In this document: in pieces, positions 48,440 to 57,820 of the stretch
Numbering within the stretch: the first letter of the stretch is position 1
Layout: each line of letters opens with the position of its first letter
Origin: Sequoia sempervirens
Taxonomy: Eukaryota > Streptophyta > Pinopsida > Cupressales > Cupressaceae
DNA length: 64,000 nucleotides
Direction of reading: 5' to 3'
Assembly: GCA_007258455.2 (NCBI GenBank)
Contig: VDFB02373365.1
Span: 219,490,162 to 219,554,161 of the forward strand
The notes under the pieces: model-generated
Told to the model about the DNA's origin: nothing
The model's database searches: none
What the model saw: the letters and a program-made list of their open reading frames with translations, nothing else
Made by a program: the position numbers and the translations under genes

Positions 48440-49689
48440 GGGAAATATGGTTTCAAGAAATGTCCATGTACTGACAGTTCAAGAAGTTCACTTTTTAAGC
48501 TCTGGTGGAAGTATGAATCTTCCCTATGTGTGTTGGCTATCAGATAAGGGCCTAATCATAATGTTTCAAACTTTCCATGCTTACCCTTATCCTAAGCCCT
48601 TGCATTCAATACTAGCACCATACTTTCCACTTCAAATTTCCTAGGAGAAGCTTTCCTATCATACAAATGTTTGAATTGCAATTGCATCTTTTTATTTTTA
48701 TTATGAGCTTCTCTTCTAGTTTCATCCAGCTGTATGAGATGATCAATCCTTTGTTGCATACCATCACAAACATCCTCATCATATTTTTGCATAAATTTAT
48801 ACATCTTTAGCAAGTTGTTTTGTGGTATCCTAGCATCTAAACCATACACCAAACCAAAAGGTGAATGACTAGTAGCTTTATTCACAATGACCTATCAGCC
48901 CATAATGTCATCTTTATCTTTTAGTCCCAGGCCTTCTTATTCTTTTCAATCACGATTTTGATGATCTTGATTAGACTCTTGTTGATAGATTTAGCTTGAT
49001 CATTCCCTTGAGGATGGTAATGAGAAGAATAAGAAGTCTGTATTCCATGCTTCTCACAAAAATTAGTGAATTCTTCTAAACCAAGGATGTAAATAATTTC
49101 AAAAATTACTTCCACCTACTTTGTGGAATAATCAGTTGCAAGAAGGATCCATGAATGCCCCCACTAGACTTTTCTAATATTTCACCAATGAAGTCAATAC
49201 CCCATTGGTTAAAAGGGGCCTAAACAGAAATGGTCTTGAGTGGAAAGCTCCCTGAGAAATTCAATTTTCCTACAAACCTCTTGCAATCATCACAAGTCTT
49301 GAAAAACTTATGGGCATCGTTAAAATAGAGGGCCTCCGGAATCCTTCACTTAAGATCTTATGAGATATTGTTTTTGCCATGTAATGGCCACCACACACTC
49401 CACTATGCATTTCTTGCAACAAGTCTGATTGCCTCTTTTCATCCACACACTTAAGCAATACACCATTTGGGATTCTCCACCAAAGTTCATTCTCAATTAA
49501 ATATTTGTCTTCTTGTAACTTTAGTACATTCTTTTCTCATTATGATCCATATGTGTTGGGCACTGCAAAGTCTGCAAATATTGGACAATCCTTTTGTACC
49601 AGCCACATGTTTGCATGTCAAAAATGGGTGCAATATCAATGGTCTCCATTTGATTTATCTAATTAGCTTCCAAATTAGTCTTTGCCATC
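48440..49689 (-). pseudogene. Integrase of a Tat-type Ty3/gypsy element, inactivated
   Basis: Domains in order from 49458 downward. First is an HHCC zinc-binding module (HSGVCGGHYMAKTISHK, then CDDC near 49290). The core follows, with the first catalytic Asp in a QWGIDF-like motif (near 49200) and the HPQGND motif (near 49010). The C-terminal module ends with a GPY/F-like LGPYLI (near 48540). In the family this enzyme inserts the cDNA into the genome. Here the segment that should carry the second catalytic Asp appears deleted, and the catalytic Glu after HPQGND is replaced by Lys (QAKSINK). Frameshifts and at least three stops are also present, so it cannot work. Confidence 0.8.
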
Positions 49690-50111
49690 AACTTAGCTAG
49701 ACCCTATCCTCTGACTAACTTGGCAATCTAAACATGAATGTTGAATTTTTGGATCCTATTGATCCATCGATACCTCCTACCTGTAGTTTCTTGTTGAGTA
49801 AAGATGTCTTTCACAATAGCACTTGGTACAAAAGCTATCACTGTAACTCCCATCAAATATGTTTTGAAATTATTTACATCCTTTCCTAAAGCATAATCTT
49901 GGTTTTCAATTGTATCATACTTGAGTTTTGCAGCCTATAAAAACTTGCTAAAGAATGCGCTAGGCTATTCAAATCCCTCGTTATTTTTCTACAACAATAC
50001 TGTAGCAATAGTATCGAAAGAAGCAAAAGAGAAAATATGCATTGGTTTAGAAATGTTAGGAGACTTCAAAATTGGAGCCTCCTTGATAGACTGTTTGATG
50101 CTCTTGAATTC
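49690..50111 (-). pseudogene. Ty3/gypsy RNase H (C-terminal to RT), decayed
   Basis: Minus strand, following the RT. Recognisable stretches are SFASFDTIATVLL, a YDTIENQDYAL-like motif, NNFKTYLMG, VPSAIVKDI, RRYRWINRIQKF and a GLAKLMAKTN terminus, a pattern typical of Tat-group polyproteins. It holds several stop codons. In the family this domain removes the RNA strand during reverse transcription. Confidence 0.7.
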
Positions 50112-50580
50112 CTAACTAGGCTCTTCACTCCAAACCACCTTCTCTCCTTTCTTCAACATTTTAGAGATAGATCTTGTAATCTCTCCAAAATTTGTTACAA
50201 ACCTCCTCAAAAAGTTAATTTGACCAAAGAATGATTGAATGCTTTTTACATTCTTTAGTTGGGGAATCTTGTCTATGGTAGCTACCCTCTCAGGGTCAAT
50301 CCTCACTCCTTCCTTGGACATAATGTTACCTAAACATTTTCCCTCAGTAACCCCAAAGGCACACTTTTTTGGGTTTAGTGAGATTCCATATTCTAATGCC
50401 CTAATGAATATCTTCTTCAAGTGCATGCAATGATCTTCCTCTTTCTTGGAGTAAGCTATCAAATCATCTTGGTAAATTTTCATGAACAACTCAATAAAAT
50501 TAGAAAAGGTTACATCCATAGCCCTTTGGAAAGTGGCAGATGCATTAGTTAAACCAAATGGAATCCTTACATACACATAG
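50112..50580 (-). pseudogene. Reverse transcriptase, C-terminal part (after TIR insertion)
   Basis: Starts in the RT fingers/palm region: IPFGLTNASATFQRAMD, then the catalytic motif YQDDLIAYS (usual form YLDD or YIDD), then LNPKKCAFGV, a GH-like site read as CLGNIMSKEGV, and SFFGQINFLRRFV. It is open for 154 codons. It is separated from the N-terminal part by TIR element copy 7. The ATAG at 50577-50580 is the target duplication. Confidence 0.85.
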
Positions 50581-51377
50581 GGGTATGTGTAGGATCATCA
50601 TGGAAAAAATTGGCTCTTAAGTGGTAAAAAATTTAGAAAAATCAGAGTTAGGAAACTTGATGCAAAAATTTGAATAAGTTACTTATATTATTTCAAAAAT
50701 ATGTAAGAACATAATCTGTAGAAAATTGAATGTAGTTTCTAAACTACTAGGTTTATTTTATTTTTAAGTCTATTTGGTGAAAATTTGAAATTTTAATGTA
50801 GTAGTACTTAAATTTCAGGGAAAAAGTAAGTAGGTGTATGTTTAATCACCTTAACCACAATAAAATGATAATATTTTTTTATAATATTTTAGATATAAGT
50901 AGAGGACTCGTGTCCCGATGTGATGCATATATTTTTTAAATTTTTTTCCAAGTAAATAATTAAATTTTAATTTTTTATTAAAACTTTTTAAAAATATAAA
51001 AACTCGTATTTTTGACCACCTTAACTTGGAAAAAACTTCATGAAATTGAAAACTTTTTTTTTAATCCTATAGTATGTGAAGCATATAATGTGATGCATGC
51101 TTCGGATTAAAAAAATGTGATACCGTTTGAAAGCTATAGATGATTTTCAATCAACCTATCAATCTAGACTTTAGTCGTAATTCAAATAGAAAATGAATAA
51201 TAATAATTTATTAAATTTAAAGTAAAGCATAATTTATAGTGGTGGAAAGCTAATAATCTCCTTTAAAAAAAAAAATTGTTTCATCAATTTTGGGTAAAAA
51301 AAAAGTCATCAGCCACATACTCTACACATACCCATCATATCACCACTTTTTGGCCCATCATGATCCTGCACATACCC
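50581..51377 (+). mobile_element. TIR element family 1, copy 7 (797 bp), inserted in RT
   Basis: GGGTATGTG...CACATACCC flanked by ATAG on both sides (50577-50580 and 51378-51381). Long subterminal form. It splits the RT gene of the minus-strand gypsy element: without the element and one ATAG, the flanking RT codons join in frame (GTY before the site, VYVRIPFG after). The open frame at 51276-51476 spans its edge and is not a gene. Confidence 0.95.
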
Positions 51378-51815
51378 ATAGGTGCCCCATGGAGTTGTGA
51401 ATACAATCTTGTACTACTTAGACTCCTTCACTTTCACTTGGTTGTATCCAAAAGAACCATCCATCATGGACAATAGCTCACACCCAGTTACCTTCTACAA
51501 CATGGCTTCCATGCTCGACAATGGATAGTTATCCTTCAATGAGGATATGTTCAGATTTCTAAAATCCACACGTAACCTTATATCACCATTTTTCTTCCTA
51601 ACTGACACTAGATTAGACACCCATGAGGAATTCCTAATAGGCTTTATTGTACCATCATCCCTTAGCTTAACCAACCCCTCTTGCATTTTTGAAGCTAAGG
51701 TTGGATTAATGGGTTTTTGCTTCTGCCTGAAAGGCTTGGAATTTTCTTTCAAAGGAATCTCATGCTGGAATAATTCCTCTCTATATGTTTTCAATTCGTC
51801 ATACAACTAGGAAAA
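51378..51815 (-). pseudogene. Reverse transcriptase, N-terminal part
   Basis: Minus strand from about 51806. Segments include HEIPLKENSKPFRQKQKPINP, the loop KLRDDGTIKPIRNSSWVSN, VSVRKKNGDIRLRVDFRNLN and SLKDNYPLSSMEAML, the standard RT fingers of Ty3/gypsy Tat-group elements. The open part is 103 codons. A stop then precedes the stretch up to the TIR insertion, including a DGSFGYNQ-like motif. One further stop (E-S-K to TAG) lies just before the site. Confidence 0.85.
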
Positions 51816-52210
51816 GACATGTCTATATTTTCTCAATATAAGGCAGTAAACATTGTATTGATCTTTGGTTTCATCTTCTTTCCCACATATACCTTTTTAG
51901 GGCCTTTTTCATTCCCCAAATTCACTTCTTCTAGATCCTCTAGATGGGTGGCATTTGTTTGAAATTTTCTCTTGTCATAATTATCAAAGACTCTCTCTAG
52001 TGCTACAAGGCCTTTGGGAATCTTATTTGTCTTCAGTTGAATAACTTCATTTTAGAAGACTATATCTGTACCATCTATATTCTCAACAAAACCACCAAAA
52101 TAATTCTCTTGACCCTCATATTTATCTACACACTTTAAAAAATTCAAAATATCTTCATCATCATTGAATATTTACCAATTGTGTACATTATTAGGGATTG
52201 ATGGCCTTAC
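51816..52210 (-). pseudogene. Linker between archaeal-type RNase H and RT
   Basis: In-frame sequence with a few stops containing EVQVRPSIPNN, NFLKCVDKYEGQE, LKTNKIPKGLVALERVFD and EEVNLGNEKGPKKV-like segments. Similar linkers precede RT in plant Tat-group polyproteins that I remember. No catalytic role known. Confidence 0.6.
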
Positions 52211-52493
52211 TTGTATCTCAACCTTAGATATTACTGTAAATGTTATGTAATCAGGTCTAAGTGCAATGTTTTCAAGTAAGTTTTCCACTCTATTCCAACC
52301 TCTCTCCATCCATTCAATTCCAAAGGCATCAAACTACTCAATGGAATCCCAAAGAACATTTCTATATTGTTTAAATAATATGTTATTCTTCCATGCATAT
52401 CTAGATCTTACTTGGGATATCACCAACTTAGAGTAACCAATTACCATTAGCTTTTTTATCCCATGATTTTTAGCTAACCTCAATCATAGTAAC
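52211..52493 (-). pseudogene. Archaeal-type RNase H, C-terminal part (after nested insertion)
   Basis: The minus strand continues the RNase H fold after the nested LTR element: LAKNHGIKKLMVIG, then SKLVISQVRSRYAWKNN, QYRNVLWDSIE and a FDAFGIEW segment. The usual Asp of the DS(E/D)LV motif reads Tyr here (GYSKLV), a loss of a metal-binding residue. GTAAC at 52489-52493 is the target duplication. Confidence 0.75.
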
Positions 52494-53734
52494 TGTATAG
52501 GAATGAATTTTCACCCTATGTGTAAATGCCCCTTTTTTCCTTCTCCACTTTAGAAAACCAAGTTCGAAGGATTAATTCCACCTAAGCCTGATGCTTGCAT
52601 CCCACTTGGTGCCTGTTTTCAGCATTGGTGGAGGTGTTTCTATCGGGGATTCCCACGTAGCATGCTTATGTCCTTGGAAGATTCTTGTGGCTGAACCTAT
52701 AGAGGCATTACACTTCTCATTGGGAGTCAAGTTGTAATGCCCCCTTCGGTCAACCAACCTAAATATGGCCATTTTTCTCCACTCTTTCTTCAAATTCATC
52801 ACTTCAAAGAGCATTTCATCTCTTCACAACTTCTTCAAATCTTCTACAATCACTCCACAAGCTTCAACACACTCTTTTGCATTCACTCCAAGCTTCATAG
52901 TAGCATTCAAGATCTCCATTGCAGCAAACACAACACTCCATCTTTGGTAGAGCAAGTTGGGAACGAAACACCATTACAGCAGAGGCTCGACTACTCTCAT
53001 TTTCTCCCCCAAGTAGCCTTGAGTGCTCTTGGTGGAGGTGGTAAGCTTCCCTTTCTTTCCTTCTACTAGTTGGTTGAGTTAGCACTTTAATTTTTTATAA
53101 TGCTTTTATGCTCTTTACTACATTATTTCTTTATCTCATTTCCTTTATTGTCCACGGAGGTGGAAACACCTAAATGAGGGTCTGATTGATGTAGGCCCCT
53201 ATATAAGCACCCAACATTTTCATCTCTTCCTATGTGTAGGAGTACATGCTTTCGAGGAGCCAACTGGCGATTGAATTTCTTGGTGAGATCATTCTTTCCC
53301 TTTTCACTCTTTCATTTTTTCTTTATAATATTAGAGAATACTTTATTTACTTAATTGTATCATTTTAGCCCTTTATTAGTTAGTTAGGCTGTTAGCATAT
53401 TTTGATAGGTTTGAACTTGTCTTTATTGTTGTAGATGGCCATATAGATGCAAGCACACTTTAGAGATTCCAACGCACCACGCTATCATCTAAGGACTGCA
53501 CTTCCATCCTCGAGTAAAGAGCTCCCTAAGGCATAGTGTTGAGCTTGAAAATTGGATCGCCTAGCCCCTTTTCAAAACTCAGGATTTCAGAGTGGTTGTA
53601 GGACTCTATAGTCCTCATCATTATCATCCCCATACCTTAAATATCGCATTTAGCTGAGGTAAGTTAGGGCATATTTCCACATCTTGGCCCTCCATGACCT
53701 AGGACCTTGCACGTGGAGGTCCTCCTACCTTACA
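52494..53734 (+). mobile_element. 5' LTR of the nested plus-strand LTR element
   Basis: TGTATAGGA... to ...CCTACCTTACA, 1241 bp, repeated at 57821-59879. GTAAC lies directly before it (52489-52493). A TATA box, CTATATAAGC, lies near 53199. The site equivalent to the TIR insertion in the other LTR is empty here: a single ATCA at 53359-53362. Frames at 52737-53069 are LTR sequence, not a gene. Confidence 0.9.
53197..53206 (+). promoter_or_regulatory. LTR TATA box
   Basis: CTATATAAGC in the 5' LTR of the nested element. The other LTR has CTATACAACC at the same place, so its promoter is degraded. Confidence 0.55.
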
Positions 53735-54065
53735 TTTTGGTGAACTTGATGTGAACCATTTTGGTTATGTTTTCGTGATACTGATAGTTCCTTTCCTCAT
53801 ACTCTAGGAGTGTTGTAGGTGTGATTGTTGTCAGGCTGTTTCCTTACAACCCAACCTGCAACCCCTAGTTAGTGTAGTTGGAAGGTTCCAAAGGTATTAC
53901 ATGATGAAATCTTAGTTGGGTCACTGTCTTACCCTTTAACCTTTAGGGACTTTGTGGAAGTATTGTCTAGTGTGCATTATGGCCTCCTTCATGCACAAAC
54001 CTATCCCCTTTGCACAACTTGTGGACAATGGTACTGGCATAACCTTTACTTCATAGGACCTATCA
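53735..54065 (+). mobile_element. Leader and primer-site region of the nested element
   Basis: Directly after the LTR end comes TTTTGGTGAACTTGATGTG, in the place of a primer binding site and starting with the TGG expected from pairing with a tRNA CCA end. I do not assign the tRNA. The rest has no coding sequence. Confidence 0.5.
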
Positions 54066-54559
54066 ATGGGTTTTAACAGAGAACCATCTCCTCTTTATAT
54101 CTCCACAAGGATCAATGGAAACATCGTATCGGGTGTTCTCCTTGATCCAATGCCACAAGTAAACATAATCAATGAGGAGATTATGCTAATCAAATTTTTA
54201 CACAAAGATGGGTATGCTGCACTAGTGATTACTATCTACACACATGATGGGCATTTCATGCCCCTTTAGGTAGTATTATCTTGTCAGACTTGGTGAGACC
54301 TAAATCTATGAACCTCTTGTTTGACATCATCCTTAGGTTTGATCTATTTAGGGTGAAACTGGGTATCCCTTGGTTGGTGGTAATGAACATTGTACCCTTT
54401 ATCATGCATAAATGCCTAAAATTTATCCACGGGGGTTACATACACGTAATCCACGACACTAGTTATAGACCACTAGTTGCACTTGGGAGCTACTCCTTGA
54501 ACTACTCTTGGCCTGCACCCATTAGTCCTCTCCCATCTAGGAAGGACCCTCTACAATGA
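54066..54559 (+). pseudogene. Retropepsin-like protease fragment of the nested element
   Basis: Two plus-strand frames (54066-54269 and 54281-54559) separated by a frameshift. The first has SPLYISTRINGNIVSGVLLDPMPQ-like sequence (within it the active-site DTG/DSG motif reads DPM). The second has LGIPWLVVMNIVPF and KCLKFIHGG, followed by SYRPL, a pattern of Ty3/gypsy Tat-group proteases. In the family it cuts the polyprotein. The altered active site and the frameshift rule out activity. It is the only retroelement domain recognised inside this 4.1-kb interior. Confidence 0.6.
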
Positions 54560-56230
54560 ATGTATTAGAATTATAAGAAAGGGAATCAAAGGCTGAAAGT
54601 TAGATACCCTCCCTCACCTTATGCTATTTCTCATAGGACGTGCTTAAAGACCGACAACGATGCCGCTAAGGCTCGAAAGAAGGAAGAAGAGAAGTGGTCT
54701 CATGATCCTCCTTCTTCCTCTTTCACTGGTCAATCTAACACTTATTTTTGCTCCACTGTGGTACCATCAAGTTCTACTCCTTGTTTGCAGGAGAACCCTA
54801 TTATGCCCACTTGGTGAAAGCCTAAGCGTCCTGCATTCAAGCTTCTTGTCCTGCTGACAGAGCCTAGACCCATTCGATATGATAGGAAGAAGTTCTCCCA
54901 AGGAGAGTCCTCTTTTTCTTAACCTCCATGGCCCCCTACCGCTCCTACTCCCAAAATAGTGAATGGGAAGAGGCCCGCTAAGCCAACTCCTACTGCCACT
55001 GCTCAACTCCTTGTCTGTAGGAGAACCCTATTATGCCCACTTGGTGAAAGCCTAAGCATCCTACATTCGAGCTTCTTTTCCTGCTGACGGAGCCTAGACC
55101 CATTTGGTATGATAGGAAGAAGTTCTCCCAAGGGTATTCCTCTTTTTCTCAACCTCCATGGCCCCCTACCGCTCCTACTCCCAAAATAGTGAACGGGAAG
55201 AGGCCCGCTAATCCAACTCCTACTGCTGCTGCTTGACCTGTCCCTCTTGCTCCAATTCAGGAATCCATTCCTCTGCCAGAAATGACTATAGTGGATGTTC
55301 CTATGGTTGAGTAGGATCCTTCTACTCCTTCACATCCTTCGGCCTCCAGCTCCAAGAGCCAAAGAAACCACCTTATGCATGAGCACAAGTGTCAGTGGAA
55401 GGCTCTCTTAGCTAAGCAGGCTACCTCACAAAGGAAGGAGGAAGAGATGACCACCCCTACTTCAAGGCCCCCTGTAGTGTCGCTCTCTTCCCTCTCTACT
55501 GCTTCTCTTCAGTCTAGTCCTGTGCTATTTTTGGGTTCCACTGCGAGTGAAAATGCACCTAACCCCAAGGGAGTATAGGTGTTCATTGCTCCTTCAGTGG
55601 AGTTTCCTTTGTTGATGTCCATTCTAGATATCCAGCCTTTTCCAAAACCCATTGATATGATTAATACCTCAATTGTATTCACTATGGTTCTTTCCTCCTC
55701 TTCCTCTATACCTCTAGCCTCATTCGTGGGGAGTTCATCTCCTCCAAAGAAGAAGGAGATGAAGAGTGGTCCTTCTAGCAATGAAGGAAATATAGGAGCC
55801 CACCTTCTTCATAAGGTGGTTCTATGTTGACTTGTTTTGTCCTAGTGTCGAAACCAGTCCTAACTTCCCCTAAGTTTGTCACCACTCCTGAGTCACTCAA
55901 TGAGCCTAGCAGTGAATATCAGGCTTAGCTTTCCCTAGCCACTAAATTTAGACACAACGCTCCTATCAGGTGCATGTTTAACTCTGTGGATGAAGTTCCA
56001 GCCTTGTCGGTGATCTTCACAAAATTGCTAACCTTGACTCCACAAGAGCTTGGTGGAGAGGACCTCTAGGGGCCCTCTTCCTTAGCCCTTGTTGTGGGAG
56101 GGTTGGACGCCCCTCCTCTTAATGTCCCTCCACTATAGGCTCATTCTCCTTCCCCCTATGATGATCTAGAGTGGGAAACAAATGACCTCTTGGCTGATCA
56201 ATGTTAGGAGGAGGCCTCTTCTTGATCTTG
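54560..56230 (+). mobile_element. Pro/Ser-rich former ORF of the nested element
   Basis: Plus-strand sequence reading as proline- and serine-rich protein in changing frames (for example PPWPPTAPTPK, STTSRPPVVSLSS-like). It has many stops and a 230-bp tandem duplication at 54781-55240. Such composition could be the remains of a gag-like or accessory protein, but I recognise no domain. The longest open pieces are 55375-55578 and 55579-55830, contiguous and in one frame apart from a single stop. Confidence 0.4.
54781..55240 (+). repeat. 230-bp tandem duplication
   Basis: Units 54781-55010 and 55011-55240 both start TTGT(T/C)TG(C/T)AGGAGAACCC and match over their full length with few differences. 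230 is not a multiple of three, so the duplication shifted the frame. Confidence 0.85.
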
Positions 56231-57135
56231 TTTAAGTGTGTGCGTGTTTTGTGATGTGTTCTCCCATGATCATGCTATGTGTTCCAAGATGATACTTTTC
56301 ACCCCTGTTGGTGCTTGGATACATGCATTGTTTTTGTGTCATAAACCTTCTTCTATTTGTAGCATCATTCTTCCATGTTTGTGCTTTTTTTTTATAAATT
56401 GGGGACAATGCAAAGAGTTGGGGGCATTTAGGCTTCCCTTCTATGTTGACCCATGTTTTTTATAATTACTTTGTCTTCTTGTTCATTCTTCATATGGTTT
56501 GATATAGTAGGGGGTTGATGATAGTTCATTTATATACTATTACTACATACATATATATATTTATGAGTAGTTCTGACTCTGAAATATCAGGCTACTCCTA
56601 TTTCATTTGTTTGTGTTTTCTCTTTTGCTTTCTCTCTATCTTTCTCTCTTCTTTGCTTGAGTTGTCCCTCCTATGTGTGACAATTTTCTTTCTTTAACAT
56701 GTTGATATTTAGAAAGTGCATTTCGTTGCCAATGGATCCTTCCTCAAAAATCCTTGCAAAATTTTCTTCAAAATTATATTCTCAACTTGGAACCCTAATA
56801 GAAAGTGTTTCCTTCATCATGGTTTCATAAAGAAAGTACTTAAATCTTCCTCTAAAGTGGGAACAACTTTGATCTTCCCCTCGTGTGGGGGCATATTCTT
56901 CCTTTCGAGTTCCTTGATGAAGTGAACATATTTCAAAAAGGATTCCTTGATGAAGGATCATTTTGATAAAAAAGAACATCTAATTTTGAACTGCACATCC
57001 TTTGAGTGAACCCTCTCTTCATGACGGGTTCCCTAGGGACCCCTTCGAAAGTTTTCAAAACTATCAACAATCTTTGCAACTATCCACTCACTCGCCCACA
57101 TGGCTGCTTTCTAGCTCTACGGAGTCTGCTTTATT
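56231..57135 (+). mobile_element. Non-coding interior of the nested element
   Basis: Pyrimidine-rich sequence with short frames and no domain. It leads into the 72-bp tandem repeat. Confidence 0.4.
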
Positions 57136-57640
57136 TTGAGCTTCCTCCATGTGAGAGATATTGGGGGTGGCTCCCCTGCAGGACTGAGAGCCTATAGGGC
57201 ACTTTCTCGGGTTTCCTCCATGGGAGAGATCTTGGGGGTTACCTTCCCTATGGGATTGAGATCTTGTAGGGAACTTCCTTGGGTGTTCTTCATGCTTTAT
57301 TTCATGGAGAATACCTTTCCTATGGGACTAAGAGTTTGTAGGGTGCTTCCTTGGGTGTTCTTTATGCTCGAGTTCATGGAGAATACCTTCCCTATGGGAC
57401 TGAGAGCCTGTAGGGAACTTCCTTGGGTGTTCTTCATGCTTGAGTTCATGGAGAATACCTTCCCTATGGTACTGAGAGACTATAGGATGTTGCCTTGGGT
57501 GTTCTTCATGCTTGAGTTCATGGAGAATACATTCCCTATGGGACTAAGAGCCTATAGGGTGCTTCCTTTGGGTCTCTTCAATGCTAGAGTTTTTGGGAGA
57601 CACCTCCCTTACAGGACCGAGAACTTGTAAGGTGCTTTCT
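57136..57640 (+). repeat. 72-bp tandem repeat, open reading frame through about six units
   Basis: Units begin TTCATGGAGAATAC at 57301, 57373, 57445 and 57517, exactly 72 bp apart. Degenerate units lie before (from about 57157) and after (57589). As 72 is 24 codons, the frame 57136-57630 stays open for 164 codons and encodes repeats of FMENTFPMGLR..R.LPWVFFMLE. It lies near the 3' end of the nested element. It could be a real repeat protein or only a repeat that happens to be open. Confidence 0.75.
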
Positions 57641-57805
57641 CTTTTCAACTTGATAGTTCTAAGCAACTATGGAGTCCTTCACTTTCCTTGCACCTTCAGG
57701 TACGCCAGATCAAGCTCTACTTCCTCGATGGTTTAGGTATGCATTTCTAACCTTACACTCTTCTTGATCTACTTTACCAAGCACTCATTAGTATTTGTAC
57801 TCATT

Positions 57806-57820
57806 AAAGTGGCGGAAAAA
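57806..57820 (+). other. Polypurine tract of the nested element
   Basis: AAAGTGGCGGAAAAA (with one C and one T) directly before the LTR start TGTATAGGAG; fixes the plus orientation. Confidence 0.6.

Noticed and set aside
51276..51476. 66-codon plus frame crossing the edge of a TIR element
   Set aside because: It spans an insertion junction and the antisense of RT.
57006..57197. Start of a possible gene leading into the 72-bp repeat frame
   Set aside because: It is in a different frame from the repeat ORF and has no motif; the repeat is reported as a repeat, not as a gene.
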